Positions 1 through 8,570 of a stretch of 64,000 nt of DNA are shown here, one piece after another (the stretch's first letter is position 1; the number at the start of each line of letters is the position of its first letter). The stretch covers positions 248,001 through 312,000 of the forward strand of contig NZ_JABVWW010000003.1 of the NCBI RefSeq assembly GCF_013350005.1, given 5' to 3'. The notes under the pieces were generated by a model. That model was not told where the DNA came from, ran no database searches, and saw only the letters and a list, made by a program, of their open reading frames with translations. Both the position numbers and the translations under genes were made by a program. Source of the stretch: Methylocystis silviterrae. Its GTDB lineage: Bacteria; Pseudomonadota; Alphaproteobacteria; Rhizobiales; Beijerinckiaceae.

Positions 1-31
1 CTCTACGGACTGTGACGAGAGGATCGTCGAC

Positions 32-793
32 ATGCGGTGGATGAAGGCGCCGCGCAACGAAACTGACGCGCAACATGAGATGCGCGCGCGGCCGCATCGT
101 CGCACATCGGAGCAGGGGAGCGGCCTGCTATTCGACCCCGAACTGTCCGATCTGCCGCAGGCGATGCGCTGGCGTGAGTGGATGGGCCGTGTCGAGGCGG
201 CGATCTTCGCCTCGCCGACGCCGATCACGCGAGAGGCGCTGAGCAAACTCGTCGGGCGCGCCTGCAATTTCGATGAGCTGATTTCGGACATTCGCGACGA
301 CTTGCGCGCCAGGCCGTATGAACTGGTTCTTGTCGCCGGCGGTTATCAACTGCGCACCAAACCGCGCTACGCCGACGCCATTCGCGTCTTGAACAACGGC
401 GCCCGCGACGCCGGACCGCCGGCGCTGACGCCGACTGAACTCCTCACGGCGACGGCGATCGCTTATCTGCAACCAGCCACCCGCGCCGAACTCTCGCGAC
501 TCGCCGGCAAAGAAATCAGCCGCGACGTCATCGGCCAGTTAAAAAGCCTGGACCTCATTGCCGCCGGGCCGCGCGCGCCGACAGCGGGCGCGCCCTATGC
601 CTATGTTACGACGAAGCGATTCCTTGAGGCGTTCGGGCTCGCAAGCCTGCGCGATCTGCCCGATATCGAAAAGCTCGAAGATGCCGGACTGTTGCAGTGT
701 TCCGCCAATGAAATCGAACTCGACGGCGTGTTGCGAATGCGCGATCGGGATGCGATCGAATTCGTTGAAGCCGTTGACGACGAGGAGGATTAA
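32..793 (+). CDS. ScpB-like segregation/condensation protein
   Basis: This 253-residue protein resembles ScpB, the winged-helix subunit of the SMC-ScpAB condensin. Family features seen are an N-terminal wHTH part around residues 48-110 ending in the GGYQLRTKP beta-wing, and a second part with a VTTKRFLEAFGL segment at about residues 190-200 followed by a DLPDIEKLEDAGLL tail (canonical ScpB ends in a similar F-L-E-x-F-G-L-x-S-L-x-D-L-P stretch). The ATG at 32 is preceded by a GAGAGG Shine-Dalgarno. No scpA lies next to it in the window. Orphan ScpB-like genes of this type occur on rhizobial plasmids and islands, so an accessory rather than housekeeping copy is inferred. The first 40 residues are charged and not conserved, so a later start is possible. 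Confidence 0.75.
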   Translation: MRWMKAPRNETDAQHEMRARPHRRTSEQGSGLLFDPELSDLPQAMRWREWMGRVEAAIFASPTPITREALSKLVGRACNFDELISDIRDDLRARPYELVLVAGGYQLRTKPRYADAIRVLNNGARDAGPPALTPTELLTATAIAYLQPATRAELSRLAGKEISRDVIGQLKSLDLIAAGPRAPTAGAPYAYVTTKRFLEAFGLASLRDLPDIEKLEDAGLLQCSANEIELDGVLRMRDRDAIEFVEAVDDEED

Positions 794-851
794 TTCCAGC
801 GTCGCGAGAAAGCGGCGAGACAACGCAGCCGATGTTCTTACTTGGTCGTGA

Positions 852-1937
852 TCATCGAGAGCAATTTCTACTGCTTCGAGCCAAATCCAGAGCTTCTACT
901 GCTATCGCCGTCCTCCGCCAACCATTGGCGCCAAATTGCAAAAAGGACGGCCAGAATGAGCGGGCCGAGAATAGTCCGACCAGTCCGAACGCGAGCAACC
1001 CGCCCATTACGCCGAAGAGGACAATCACGAGTGGAACGTCCGTCGCGTTGCTGATCAATAGCGGCTTCAAAATATTGTCTGTCGGGTTCACGATGAAAGT
1101 CCCCCACGCCAGCAACGCGAAGCCAGCGCCAATCCGATCGGAGAATAGGAGCCATAAACCGATCGGTCCCCAGACCGCCACAGTGCCCAAGAATGGCACC
1201 AAGGCCGTTACAGCCGTGAGCGCGCCTAACAGAATTGGCGGTCCAACGCCGATAAATGCGTAGCCAATACCGGCAATGAGGCCCTGCGCCAAGGCGCTGA
1301 CAATCAGTCCGAAAACCACGGCTTGCGTCGTATCTCCTACGGCTTTGAAATATTGATCCGCCGGCTCGCCTGCAACTTTGCGCAATCCTCCGCGAATCTG
1401 CTCCAACACCCGTTCTCCGTCACGATAGAAGAAGAACAGGGTAACCGTCGTGATGGCAAGTTGCGCGAATGTGCGCCCAATTTGTCCGATGATCCCGGCA
1501 AGTTCCCGCACCCAGGGCTCCAGCCAATCTTTCACCTGCTGTTTCCGAAGCTCCGGATCGTTCCACACTTGGGTCACCGCCTCATCGAGAGCAGGGCCAA
1601 GGATGGGGATGTTGGTGACTGCTTTAGGCAAGACAAGCGGTTCGCTGGCGAATTTTGTCGACATCTCCCTGTAGGCGTCGGCGAGTTCGCTTTGCAATCG
1701 GATCAAGAGAAACGAAACTGGCACGACCAGAACCACCATAAGGACGAACGTCGCAATCGTTGCAGCAAGGGATGGCCGATTTCCGCAGACGCGTCGGATT
1801 CTCACGTGATATGGACCGGTGACATACGCGAGAATGGCGGCCCACACCAGGGGCGTGAGGAAAGGCTTCACGACGACAAAGCCAAGCCAGACCATGACGC
1901 CAAGCAAGACGAGACCAAAAATCTGACGATTTGGCAT
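852..1937 (-). CDS. AI-2E family transporter (UPF0118-type permease)
   Basis: This 361-residue polytopic membrane protein has the layout of the AI-2E/PerM exporter family: two N-terminal membrane helices (residues 6-45), a third near 60-80, a long soluble stretch with a WLEPWV-type amphipathic segment (about 115-165), then five C-terminal helices including a glycine-rich GPPILLGALTAVTALVPFLGT motif. Substrates in the family are poorly defined (autoinducer-2 or Na+/H+ exchange have been proposed), so no substrate is assigned. The ATG at 1937 follows a GGGAGCAAGGGACA ribosome site. The gene converges on the ScpB-like gene with about 58 bases between them. The tail after residue 330 (RRTAIAVEALDLARSSR) is not family-like and may be altered. 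Confidence 0.85.
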   Translation of the reverse strand: MPNRQIFGLVLLGVMVWLGFVVVKPFLTPLVWAAILAYVTGPYHVRIRRVCGNRPSLAATIATFVLMVVLVVPVSFLLIRLQSELADAYREMSTKFASEPLVLPKAVTNIPILGPALDEAVTQVWNDPELRKQQVKDWLEPWVRELAGIIGQIGRTFAQLAITTVTLFFFYRDGERVLEQIRGGLRKVAGEPADQYFKAVGDTTQAVVFGLIVSALAQGLIAGIGYAFIGVGPPILLGALTAVTALVPFLGTVAVWGPIGLWLLFSDRIGAGFALLAWGTFIVNPTDNILKPLLISNATDVPLVIVLFGVMGGLLAFGLVGLFSARSFWPSFLQFGANGWRRTAIAVEALDLARSSRNCSR

Positions 1938-2040
1938 TGTCCCTTGCTCCCTGCTCCGCGGTGTCTTGTTCCTATCGATAAACGTCGAGCCGCGTTGTGA
2001 TCGCGCGCCGCGCGCTTAATTTGCTGAACCCTATAACATC

Positions 2041-2309
2041 GACCTGGGTCGCGTGATGACGGCGGCCAAGGAGCGCGGTTGCTGCCTGGAGCTTAACGCA
2101 GAGCCGACCGCCTGGACCTGACAGACGTCGCCGTCAATGGCTGCGAAGGATTTGGGCGTGAAAATAGCGATCTCGACGGATGCGCATTCGACCGCCGGCC
2201 TTGCTTATATGCGCTATGGCGTGACCAAGCGCGTCGCGGCTGGTTGGAGCCTGACGATGTCATAAACACCCGGCCGTTAAGGGAGCTGAAGAAATTGATC
2301 AGGCGATAG
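2041..2309 (+). pseudogene. Degraded 3' end of polX (PHP domain of family X DNA polymerase)
   Basis: Three reading frames in succession give pieces of the C-terminal PHP phosphoesterase domain of bacterial PolX: CCLELNAEP, then RLDLTDV, then GVKIAISTDAHSTAGLAYMR, and finally DQARRGWLEPDDVINTRPLR followed by ELKKLIRR and a stop at 2307-2309. The order and spacing match the usual PolX ending, so the segment is a relic with at least three indels and no 5' part. Intact PolX has about 570 residues. It lies just upstream of the acyl-CoA synthetase operon, which may originally have sat behind an intact polX. Confidence 0.8.
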
Positions 2310-2387
2310 CCGCGTCGCTATGGCCCATGGCGGCGCGGCATTGTCACCGCCCCTTGGGTTCTTGCCCATCAAAGATCTGTTGCTTAA

Positions 2388-2495
2388 GCTCAATTGGCCA
2401 AGTCCGACGCGATAACGCCTCTGATCGACGCCGCATATTGGACGATGGAAGAAGAAGCGTGGCGGCTGCGGGAAACATTAGATGCGCGCCTCTGA
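2388..2495 (+). other. Short coding-like remnant overlapping the acs start
   Basis: An open frame of 35 codons (possible TTG start at 2394) encodes an acidic helical tail ending [15 protein letters not shown]. Its stop codon overlaps the first codons of the acyl-CoA synthetase gene, a junction typical of translational coupling. The product is not recognised. It may be the surviving 3' end of a gene lost between the polX relic and the operon, or it may be chance. Confidence 0.25.
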
Positions 2496-4260
2496 TAATG
2501 CTGCCCGTTATGCGACGATCCACAAGGATCCGGCCTCCTTTGCGGTTCCGCCAAACCTTGCGGACTATCGCGCCGTCTGCGCCGCGTTCAACTGGGAGGC
2601 GGCGCGCAAAGGCTTGAGCGGATTGCCGCAGGGAAGGGGTCTGAACATCGCTTACGAGGCGGTGGACCGACATGCCTACGGTCCCCGCGCGGATCGCACA
2701 GCGCTGCGGTGGATCGGGAAGACCGGAGAACGTCGCGATTATTCCTATCGCGAACTGGTCCTCGCAACCAATCGCCTCGCAAACGCCTTACAAACCATGG
2801 GCGTCAAGTCGGGCGACAATGTCTTCGTTCTGCTCGGCCGCGTTCCGGAGCTTTACGTCGCCGTTCTGGGCGCGTTGAAGATGAAGTGCGTCGTCACGCC
2901 GCTCTTCTCCGCATTCGGGCCAGAGCCGATCGCGACCCGCATGAAAATCGGCGATGCGCGCGTCCTGGTCACGACCGAAACGCTTTATCGGCGCAAGGTC
3001 GAAGCGCTACGCGGGAGCTTGCCCAAGCTCCACTGCGTTATTCTCGTCGACGCTGACCAAGACGGCGAAGGAACGCGCTCTTGGCGCAAGCTGATGCAGG
3101 CGGCGTCCGACGCCTTCGAAATACCCCCGACCGATTCGCAAGAGACGGCGCTGCTGCATTTTACAAGCGGCACGACCGGCCGTCCCAAGGGCGTCGTACA
3201 TGTGCACGAAGCCGTAGTGACGCATTACGCGACCGGACTCTATGCGCTTGATCTTCATGACGACGACCGCTTCTGGTGCACGGCGGACCCCGGCTGGGTG
3301 ACTGGAACGAGCTATGGGGTCATCGCGCCGCTCACGCATGGCGTGACCAATATTGTCGTCGAGGCGGAATTCGACGCGCCGACATGGTACGGCGTGCTCG
3401 CACAGGAACGGGTCACCGTGTGGTACACCGCTCCCACCGCCATCCGCATGATGATGAAGCTCGGCGCGGACGCCTTGAAGGATTATGATCTCTCCGCCTT
3501 GCGCTTCGCCGCCAGCGTTGGAGAGCCGCTGAACGCCGAGGCGGTGGTGTGGGGCGCAGAGGCCTTCGGCCTGCCGTTCCATGATAATTGGTGGCAGACC
3601 GAAACGGGCGGCATCATGATCGCTAATTTCGCGTCCATGGACATCAAGCCCGGCTCGATGGGCCGGCCCTTGCCAGGCATCGAGGCGGGAATAGTCCGGC
3701 GGAAGGCCGACGGCGGGGTTGAAACGGTCAATACTGACCAAGAAGGCGAACTCGCGCTCAAAAGCGGCTGGCCATCGATGATGCGCGGCTACCTTCACGA
3801 GGAAGCGCGCTATCGAAAATGCTTCGCTGGCGAATGGTATCTGACCGGCGATCTCGCACGCTGCGACGATGATGGCTATTTCTGGTTCGTCGGACGCGCC
3901 GACGACGTGATCAAATCCTCGGGCCATCTCATCGGCCCCTTCGAAGTCGAAAGCGCGCTGATGGAGCATCCGGCCGTCGCCGAAGTGGCGGTCATCGGCA
4001 AGCCGGATCCGATCGCCGGCGAGATCGTCAAGGCTTTCGTCGCCTTGAAGCTTGGCTTTCCGGCGGACGAAGCCATGCGCAAGGAGTTGCTCGGACACGC
4101 CCGCAAAAGGCTCGGCGCCGCCGTGGCGCCCAAAGAAATCGAGCTTCGCGCCAATCTGCCGAAGACCCGTAGCGGCAAGATCATGCGGCGCTTGCTCAAG
4201 GCGCGCGAGCTCGGCCTGCCGGAAGGCGATCTTTCGACGCTGGAGAGTGACGAGCGATGA
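2482..4260 (+). CDS. AMP-forming acetyl/acyl-CoA synthetase (AcsA-like)
   Basis: This 592-residue ANL-superfamily enzyme activates a carboxylate with ATP and then transfers it to CoA. The adenylation P-loop [11 protein letters not shown] is at residues 227-237. An [12 protein letters not shown] substrate segment and a WWQTETGG motif follow, with YLTGDLA and [11 protein letters not shown] hinge motifs after them. The C-terminal lid carries the catalytic lysine in RSGKIMRR near residue 573. WWQTETGG and the length favour acetate or another short acid, as in Bacillus AcsA; true Acs proteins are about 650 residues. The stop overlaps the next start as ATGA, so it heads a coupled operon with E1 alpha, E1 beta, E2 and ACP. 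It could feed acetyl or propionyl-CoA alongside the dehydrogenase. The substrate is inferred. Confidence 0.88.
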   Translation: MRASDNAARYATIHKDPASFAVPPNLADYRAVCAAFNWEAARKGLSGLPQGRGLNIAYEAVDRHAYGPRADRTALRWIGKTGERRDYSYRELVLATNRLANALQTMGVKSGDNVFVLLGRVPELYVAVLGALKMKCVVTPLFSAFGPEPIATRMKIGDARVLVTTETLYRRKVEALRGSLPKLHCVILVDADQDGEGTRSWRKLMQAASDAFEIPPTDSQETALLHFTSGTTGRPKGVVHVHEAVVTHYATGLYALDLHDDDRFWCTADPGWVTGTSYGVIAPLTHGVTNIVVEAEFDAPTWYGVLAQERVTVWYTAPTAIRMMMKLGADALKDYDLSALRFAASVGEPLNAEAVVWGAEAFGLPFHDNWWQTETGGIMIANFASMDIKPGSMGRPLPGIEAGIVRRKADGGVETVNTDQEGELALKSGWPSMMRGYLHEEARYRKCFAGEWYLTGDLARCDDDGYFWFVGRADDVIKSSGHLIGPFEVESALMEHPAVAEVAVIGKPDPIAGEIVKAFVALKLGFPADEAMRKELLGHARKRLGAAVAPKEIELRANLPKTRSGKIMRRLLKARELGLPEGDLSTLESDER

Positions 4261-5243
4261 CCAAGAAAGTGCATCTCGATCACGTCCACTTGCTTCATCT
4301 CTTGAAAGCGATGATCCGCATCCGGCATTTCGAGGCCAAATGCGTCGAGCTCTATCAGGCGCAAAAGATTCTCGGCTTTCTTCACCTCTACGACGGCGAG
4401 GAGGCCGTTTCGGTCGGCGTGATGGAGGCGCTGACGCAAGACGACGCCGTTATCGCGACCTATCGCGAACATGGCCAGGCGCTCGCCCGCGGCGTCGATC
4501 CGAAGTGCCTGATGGCCGAGATGATGGGTAAACTGAACGGGTGCTGCCGCGGGCGCGGCGGCTCCATGCATTTTTTTGATCGCGCGCGCCGTTTCTATGG
4601 CGGCAACGCCATCGTCGGCGGAGGCCTGCCGCTGGCGCTCGGCGTTGCGCTCGCCGACAAGATGCAGCGACGATCCACTGTCACGGCCTGCTTCTTTGGC
4701 GAAGGAGCGGTGGACGAGGGCGAGTTCCACGAGACGCTCAACTTGGCCAAGCTCTGGCGGCTTCCGATCCTGTTCGTCTGCGAGAATAATCTATACTCCA
4801 TGGGCATGGCGGTCGAGCGCGCGGAGGCAGATATCGACTTCGTGCATAAGGCGTCGGGCTACAGAGTCGCTGGCGAGAAGGTAGACGGCATGGACGTGGT
4901 CGCCGTCGAAAGCGCGGCGAGAAACGCCATTGATAGAATTCGCAGCGAAAACGACCCCTATTTCCTCGAGTGCCGAACCTATCGTTTTCGGGCGCATTCA
5001 ATGTTCGACGCGCAACTCTACCGCTCGAAGGATGAAGTCGAAGCTTGGCGCAAAAAGGGGCCGATCGTCCGCTTCCAGACCTGGTTGGAAGCCAATCGCT
5101 TGATCAAGCCCGAAGAGCTTGCGGCGATTGAAGAGGAGGTCGACAAGGAAATCGCGGCCGCAGTCGCTTTCGCGGAAGCCGGCGGTCTAGAACCGGTTTC
5201 GGAGGTTGAACGCTTCGTCACGATGGAGGCGGTCCCGTCGTGA
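4257..5243 (+). CDS. 2-oxo acid dehydrogenase E1 alpha subunit (pyruvate/acetoin type)
   Basis: This is the 328-residue thiamine-diphosphate E1 alpha subunit, which with E1 beta decarboxylates a 2-oxo acid and passes the acyl group to lipoyl-E2. Seen are the [15 protein letters not shown] active-site segment, [10 protein letters not shown], the glycine-rich [15 protein letters not shown], and the ThDP/Mg motif [31 protein letters not shown] (GDG-type start, N-N end). [11 protein letters not shown] replaces the usual H-S-x-S-D-P phosphorylation loop. The sequence fits pyruvate dehydrogenase E1 alpha and also acetoin dehydrogenase AcoA; the two are hard to separate by eye. It overlaps the upstream stop (ATGA) and the downstream start (GTGA). 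Confidence 0.9.
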   Translation: MTKKVHLDHVHLLHLLKAMIRIRHFEAKCVELYQAQKILGFLHLYDGEEAVSVGVMEALTQDDAVIATYREHGQALARGVDPKCLMAEMMGKLNGCCRGRGGSMHFFDRARRFYGGNAIVGGGLPLALGVALADKMQRRSTVTACFFGEGAVDEGEFHETLNLAKLWRLPILFVCENNLYSMGMAVERAEADIDFVHKASGYRVAGEKVDGMDVVAVESAARNAIDRIRSENDPYFLECRTYRFRAHSMFDAQLYRSKDEVEAWRKKGPIVRFQTWLEANRLIKPEELAAIEEEVDKEIAAAVAFAEAGGLEPVSEVERFVTMEAVPS

Positions 5244-6247
5244 ACACACCGCAAGCGAACGCCGCCGCCACGCGCATGACCTATCGCGAGGCCTGCAAGC
5301 AGGCGCTTCGCGAGGCGTTGCTCTCTGATTCACGCGTCTTCCTGATGGGCGAGGACATCGGCCGCTATGGCGGCTGCTACGCAGTGACAAAGGGTCTCCT
5401 TGAGGAGTTTGGCGAGGAGCGCATTCGTGACACGCCGCTCTCGGAGAGCGCCTTCGTCGGCGCGGGGGTCGGCGCCGCCATGGCGGGGATGCGACCGATC
5501 GTGGAAATCATGACCGTGAATTTCAGCCTGCTCGCGCTCGATCAGATTCTCAACAACGCCGTCACCATTCCGCATATGTCGGGCGGCCAGTTCGCGATCC
5601 CCCTCGTCATTCGGATGGCCACCGGCGGCGGGCGACGCGTCGGGGCGCAGCATTCGCGCAGCCTCGAGGGCTGGTATGCGCATATCCCTGGACTGCGCGT
5701 CCTGACCCCCGCCACAGTCGAGGATGCGCGCTTCATGTTGAAGGGCGCGCTCGCGGACCCCAATCCTGTGATTATTTTCGAGCATGTCATGCTCTACAAT
5801 ATGGAGGGCGATCTTCCATCGGACATGGAGAAGGTCGATATCGCGCATGCGAAATTGCGTCGCGCCGGACGAGATGTAAGCCTCATCACCTATGGCGGCA
5901 GTCTGTTCAAGGCGCTGGAGGCGGCGGACGCGCTTGCTGCTGAGGGGATCGATGCAGAAGTCATCGATTTGCGCGTGCTCAGGCCACTCGACACGAAGAC
6001 CATTCTCGACTCAGTCGCAAAGACGAGGCGCTGTGTCATCATTGACGAAGGCTGGCGCAGCGGGTCGATTTCGGCCGAAATCGGCATGCGCATCGCAGAA
6101 GAAGCTTTCTTCGAACTCGACGCGCCGCTGCGGCGCGTATGCTCGCGAGAGGCGCCGATACCCTATGCGGCGCATCTCGAAGACGCTTGCCTGCCGCAAG
6201 TAGCGACGATCGTCGCAGTAGCACGCGAACTTGTCCGTCCGTCATGA
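5240..6247 (+). CDS. 2-oxo acid dehydrogenase E1 beta subunit
   Basis: This 335-residue transketolase-like beta subunit completes the heterotetrameric E1. Recognisable parts are [15 protein letters not shown], the [18 protein letters not shown] ThDP-site segment, [20 protein letters not shown], and [23 protein letters not shown]. The C-terminal transketolase domain has [13 protein letters not shown] and [16 protein letters not shown]. The start is GTG at 5240, overlapping the alpha-subunit stop, so the subunits should be made in equal amounts by coupling. Its length is typical. The next gene starts in the same ATGA-overlap style at 6244. Confidence 0.92.
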   Translation: MNTPQANAAATRMTYREACKQALREALLSDSRVFLMGEDIGRYGGCYAVTKGLLEEFGEERIRDTPLSESAFVGAGVGAAMAGMRPIVEIMTVNFSLLALDQILNNAVTIPHMSGGQFAIPLVIRMATGGGRRVGAQHSRSLEGWYAHIPGLRVLTPATVEDARFMLKGALADPNPVIIFEHVMLYNMEGDLPSDMEKVDIAHAKLRRAGRDVSLITYGGSLFKALEAADALAAEGIDAEVIDLRVLRPLDTKTILDSVAKTRRCVIIDEGWRSGSISAEIGMRIAEEAFFELDAPLRRVCSREAPIPYAAHLEDACLPQVATIVAVARELVRPS

Positions 6248-7419
6248 GCGCGTTCAAAATGCCAGCGCTCGGCGCCGACATGGAGGCCGGCACGCTCGTC
6301 GAGTGGCTCGTGAAGCCTGGCGATCGCGTCAAATCCGGGGATGTCGTCGCGGTGGTCGAGACGCAAAAGGGCGCGATAGAGGTAGAAATCTTTCTGGAGG
6401 GCGTCGTCTCCAACATCCTCGTTCCGGTCGGCGCGCGCGTTCCGGTCGGGACAGTTCTTGCGCAGATCGACGGCGCGCCCGGCGCCGCCCCGCCGCTCCC
6501 CCTTGAACCCGCAGCCGCTGCGCTGAAGCCGGCACCGCAGATATTGGCGCAGGCGCCGCCGATGCCGGCCATCACGGCGCCGAGCTCGCGACTAAAGATT
6601 ACGCCCGCGGCGCGGCGCCGAGCGACGGCGTTGAGCCTCGACCCCACAATGATCGTGAAAGGAACCGGCGTCGAGGGATCGATCCGGCTCGCCGATGTCG
6701 AAACATACGCGAGCGGAGCAAAGCTCGCACAACGCCCGGCGAAAAAAGGCCTCGATCTTTCTCAGATGCGCCAGGCAATCGCCGCCGCTATGAGTCGCTC
6801 GAAGCGAGAAATCCCGCACTATTACCTCACAGAAACGGTCGACCTTAACGCCGCTTTGACCTGGATCGAGCGCTTCAACGCCGAGAAAACCCCAGTCGAA
6901 CGCATTCTGCCCGCCGTGCTCTTTCTCAAGGCTGCGGCCTTGGCCTTGCGCGAGCAACCGCAGCTCAACGGCGCTTATGAAAATGGCGCCTTTATTCCTT
7001 CTTCGAGCATTCACGTCGGTTGGGCGATTTCTCTGCGGGGTGGCGGGCTGATCGCGCCAGCAATTCGGGACGCGGATAAGAAATCGCTCGCCGAATTGAT
7101 GGGTGCCATGCGCGACCTCGTCGAACGCGCACGGCGCGGGAATTTGCGCAGCTCCGAACTCACTTCACCCACTGTTACCGTCACGAGCGTCGGCGATCGC
7201 GGCGCGGAATCGGTGACCGGCATTATCTATCCTCCGCAGGTCGCGATCATCGGATTTGGCCGTGTGGTCACGCGTCCATGGGTCGTCGATGGGCGCATCG
7301 AGACTCGTCCGCTCGTCACCGTCAGCCTCGCGGCGGATCATAGGGTCACCGACGGCCATATCGGCGGCCTGTATCTCGCCGCGGTCGGGCGTCTCTTACA
7401 GGAGCCGGATAAATTATGA
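6244..7419 (+). CDS. Dihydrolipoamide acyltransferase E2
   Basis: This 391-residue E2 core component accepts the acyl group from E1 and hands it to CoA. An N-terminal lipoyl domain (residues 1-76) carries the lipoylated lysine in [13 protein letters not shown] Pro/Ala linker follows, then an E3-binding peripheral-subunit domain (about 118-155, [12 protein letters not shown]...GTGVEGSI). The catalytic domain (about 170-391) ends with [11 protein letters not shown], containing the H-R-x-x-D-G active-site motif. ATG 6244 overlaps the E1 beta stop. No lipoamide dehydrogenase (E3) gene lies in the operon or elsewhere in the window, so a shared E3 must serve it. The catalytic domain is slightly shorter than in standard pyruvate E2. 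Confidence 0.9.
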   Translation: MSAFKMPALGADMEAGTLVEWLVKPGDRVKSGDVVAVVETQKGAIEVEIFLEGVVSNILVPVGARVPVGTVLAQIDGAPGAAPPLPLEPAAAALKPAPQILAQAPPMPAITAPSSRLKITPAARRRATALSLDPTMIVKGTGVEGSIRLADVETYASGAKLAQRPAKKGLDLSQMRQAIAAAMSRSKREIPHYYLTETVDLNAALTWIERFNAEKTPVERILPAVLFLKAAALALREQPQLNGAYENGAFIPSSSIHVGWAISLRGGGLIAPAIRDADKKSLAELMGAMRDLVERARRGNLRSSELTSPTVTVTSVGDRGAESVTGIIYPPQVAIIGFGRVVTRPWVVDGRIETRPLVTVSLAADHRVTDGHIGGLYLAAVGRLLQEPDKL

Positions 7420-7682
7420 CGGACGCCGAAATCAGAGCGCTCATCCTGGAGCTCATTGGCGAAATCGCGCCCGAGGCCGATCTCGCGTTGGCTCGCGATC
7501 AAGATGATTTACGTGAAGTATTCGATCTTGATTCGATGGATTTCGCCAATCTCGTCGTCGCCATTCATGATCGACTGGGGGTCAATATTCCCGAGGCCCA
7601 CTACAATCAGCTCTTCACGCTGGAGTGTGCGATCGCCTATCTGCATGATGCGCTCACGCAACCAAAACAAAACGATGGATAG
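7416..7682 (+). CDS. Acyl carrier protein
   Basis: This 88-residue acidic protein has the four-helix acyl carrier layout. The phosphopantetheine serine sits in VFDLDSMDFANL (residues 38-49, consensus D-S-L/M). Its ATG overlaps the E2 stop, so the carrier is part of the dehydrogenase operon rather than a fatty-acid synthesis cluster. Discrete carriers beside an acyl-CoA synthetase and an oxo-acid dehydrogenase are unusual. Possible roles are holding an acyl product from the synthetase or E2, or acting as the carrier for lipoyl or octanoyl groups. No phosphopantetheinyl transferase or ketosynthase is adjacent. Confidence 0.85.
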   Translation: MTDAEIRALILELIGEIAPEADLALARDQDDLREVFDLDSMDFANLVVAIHDRLGVNIPEAHYNQLFTLECAIAYLHDALTQPKQNDG

Positions 7683-7697
7683 CGCCCATCGTCAGGG

Positions 7698-8570
7698 ATG
7701 TTTAGCAAGATGCATGTCGTCATCGATATTGGCGGAACGAAGACGCGGCTCGCAGGCGCTCATGATCTTGGTGCGTTCCTAGAACCCGTCATCGTCGATA
7801 CGCGGCAGAATTACCGAGAAGCGCTCGACGCTCTGTACGCGGCAGCTGTAGGGGCGTCGACGGGCGCGTCGATCGACGGCGTGGCGATCGGCGTTCCAGG
7901 GGTGCTGTCGCGCGATAAGCGCGTTCTGGTTCACGCGTCCAATCTTCCAAAATGGAATGGAGCCAAAATCGCCGACGACATCGAATCCACTGTTGGCGCG
8001 CCCACCGTGTTGGAGAATGACGCCGCCCTTGTGGGCCTCGGCGAAGCGACCGATGGCGCGGGAAAGGGCTCGGCGATCCTCGCCTATGTCACGATCTCGA
8101 CGGGCGTGAACGGGGCGCGCATCGTCGATGGCCAAATCGATCGCACAACCTATGGTTTTGAGATTGGCGAGCAATATGTCGACGATTCGACGCGCACTTT
8201 CGAGGAGCTTGTCTCTGGCCGCGCGATCGCCGCGCGCTTCAACATGCCTCCGCGAGAGCTCGGCAAGGACCATCCCGTGTGGGATGAACTCGCTCGGCTC
8301 ACCGCGCGGGCTCTGCACAATGCGATCGCGCATTGGTCGCCCGACCGCATCGTCATTGGCGGCTCGATGATGAACGAAGTTGGCATTCCGATCGATCGCA
8401 TATGGACGCATCTGCAGGCGCTGCCGCGCAAGAATCCGGTGCTGCCTGAAATCGTACATGCGACGCTCGGCGACTTCGGCGGATTATGGGGCGGTCTTGC
8501 ACGACTGCGTCTCGCGCGCGAGCAAATATCGCTCGCGCCGGCCGGCTCAATTGGCCAAGCGAGCGTTTGA
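7698..8570 (+). CDS. ROK-family sugar kinase lacking the zinc motif
   Basis: This 290-residue ASKHA-fold kinase is probably a glucokinase. It has the N-terminal phosphate-1 loop DIGGTKTRLAG, a GVAIGVPGVL segment, the sugar-binding LENDAALVGLGEA (the catalytic Asp is in E-N-D-A), and a STGVNGARIVDG phosphate-2 region. The ROK signature normally goes on to E-I-G-H and a C-x-C-G-x-x-G-C zinc site. Here the residue after EIG is Glu and the cysteines are absent, so this is a zinc-free variant. With the GH3 and GH13 glucosidases nearby, phosphorylation of released glucose is a reasonable inference. Starts at 7698 or 7710 are both possible. The 3' end overlaps the convergent ABC gene by 24 bases. 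Confidence 0.8.
   Translation: MFSKMHVVIDIGGTKTRLAGAHDLGAFLEPVIVDTRQNYREALDALYAAAVGASTGASIDGVAIGVPGVLSRDKRVLVHASNLPKWNGAKIADDIESTVGAPTVLENDAALVGLGEATDGAGKGSAILAYVTISTGVNGARIVDGQIDRTTYGFEIGEQYVDDSTRTFEELVSGRAIAARFNMPPRELGKDHPVWDELARLTARALHNAIAHWSPDRIVIGGSMMNEVGIPIDRIWTHLQALPRKNPVLPEIVHATLGDFGGLWGGLARLRLAREQISLAPAGSIGQASV

Noticed and set aside
3007-4098. Long open frame antisense to the acyl-CoA synthetase gene
   Set aside because: It is a shadow of GC-rich codon bias; the plus strand has full enzyme motifs and the antisense product shows none.
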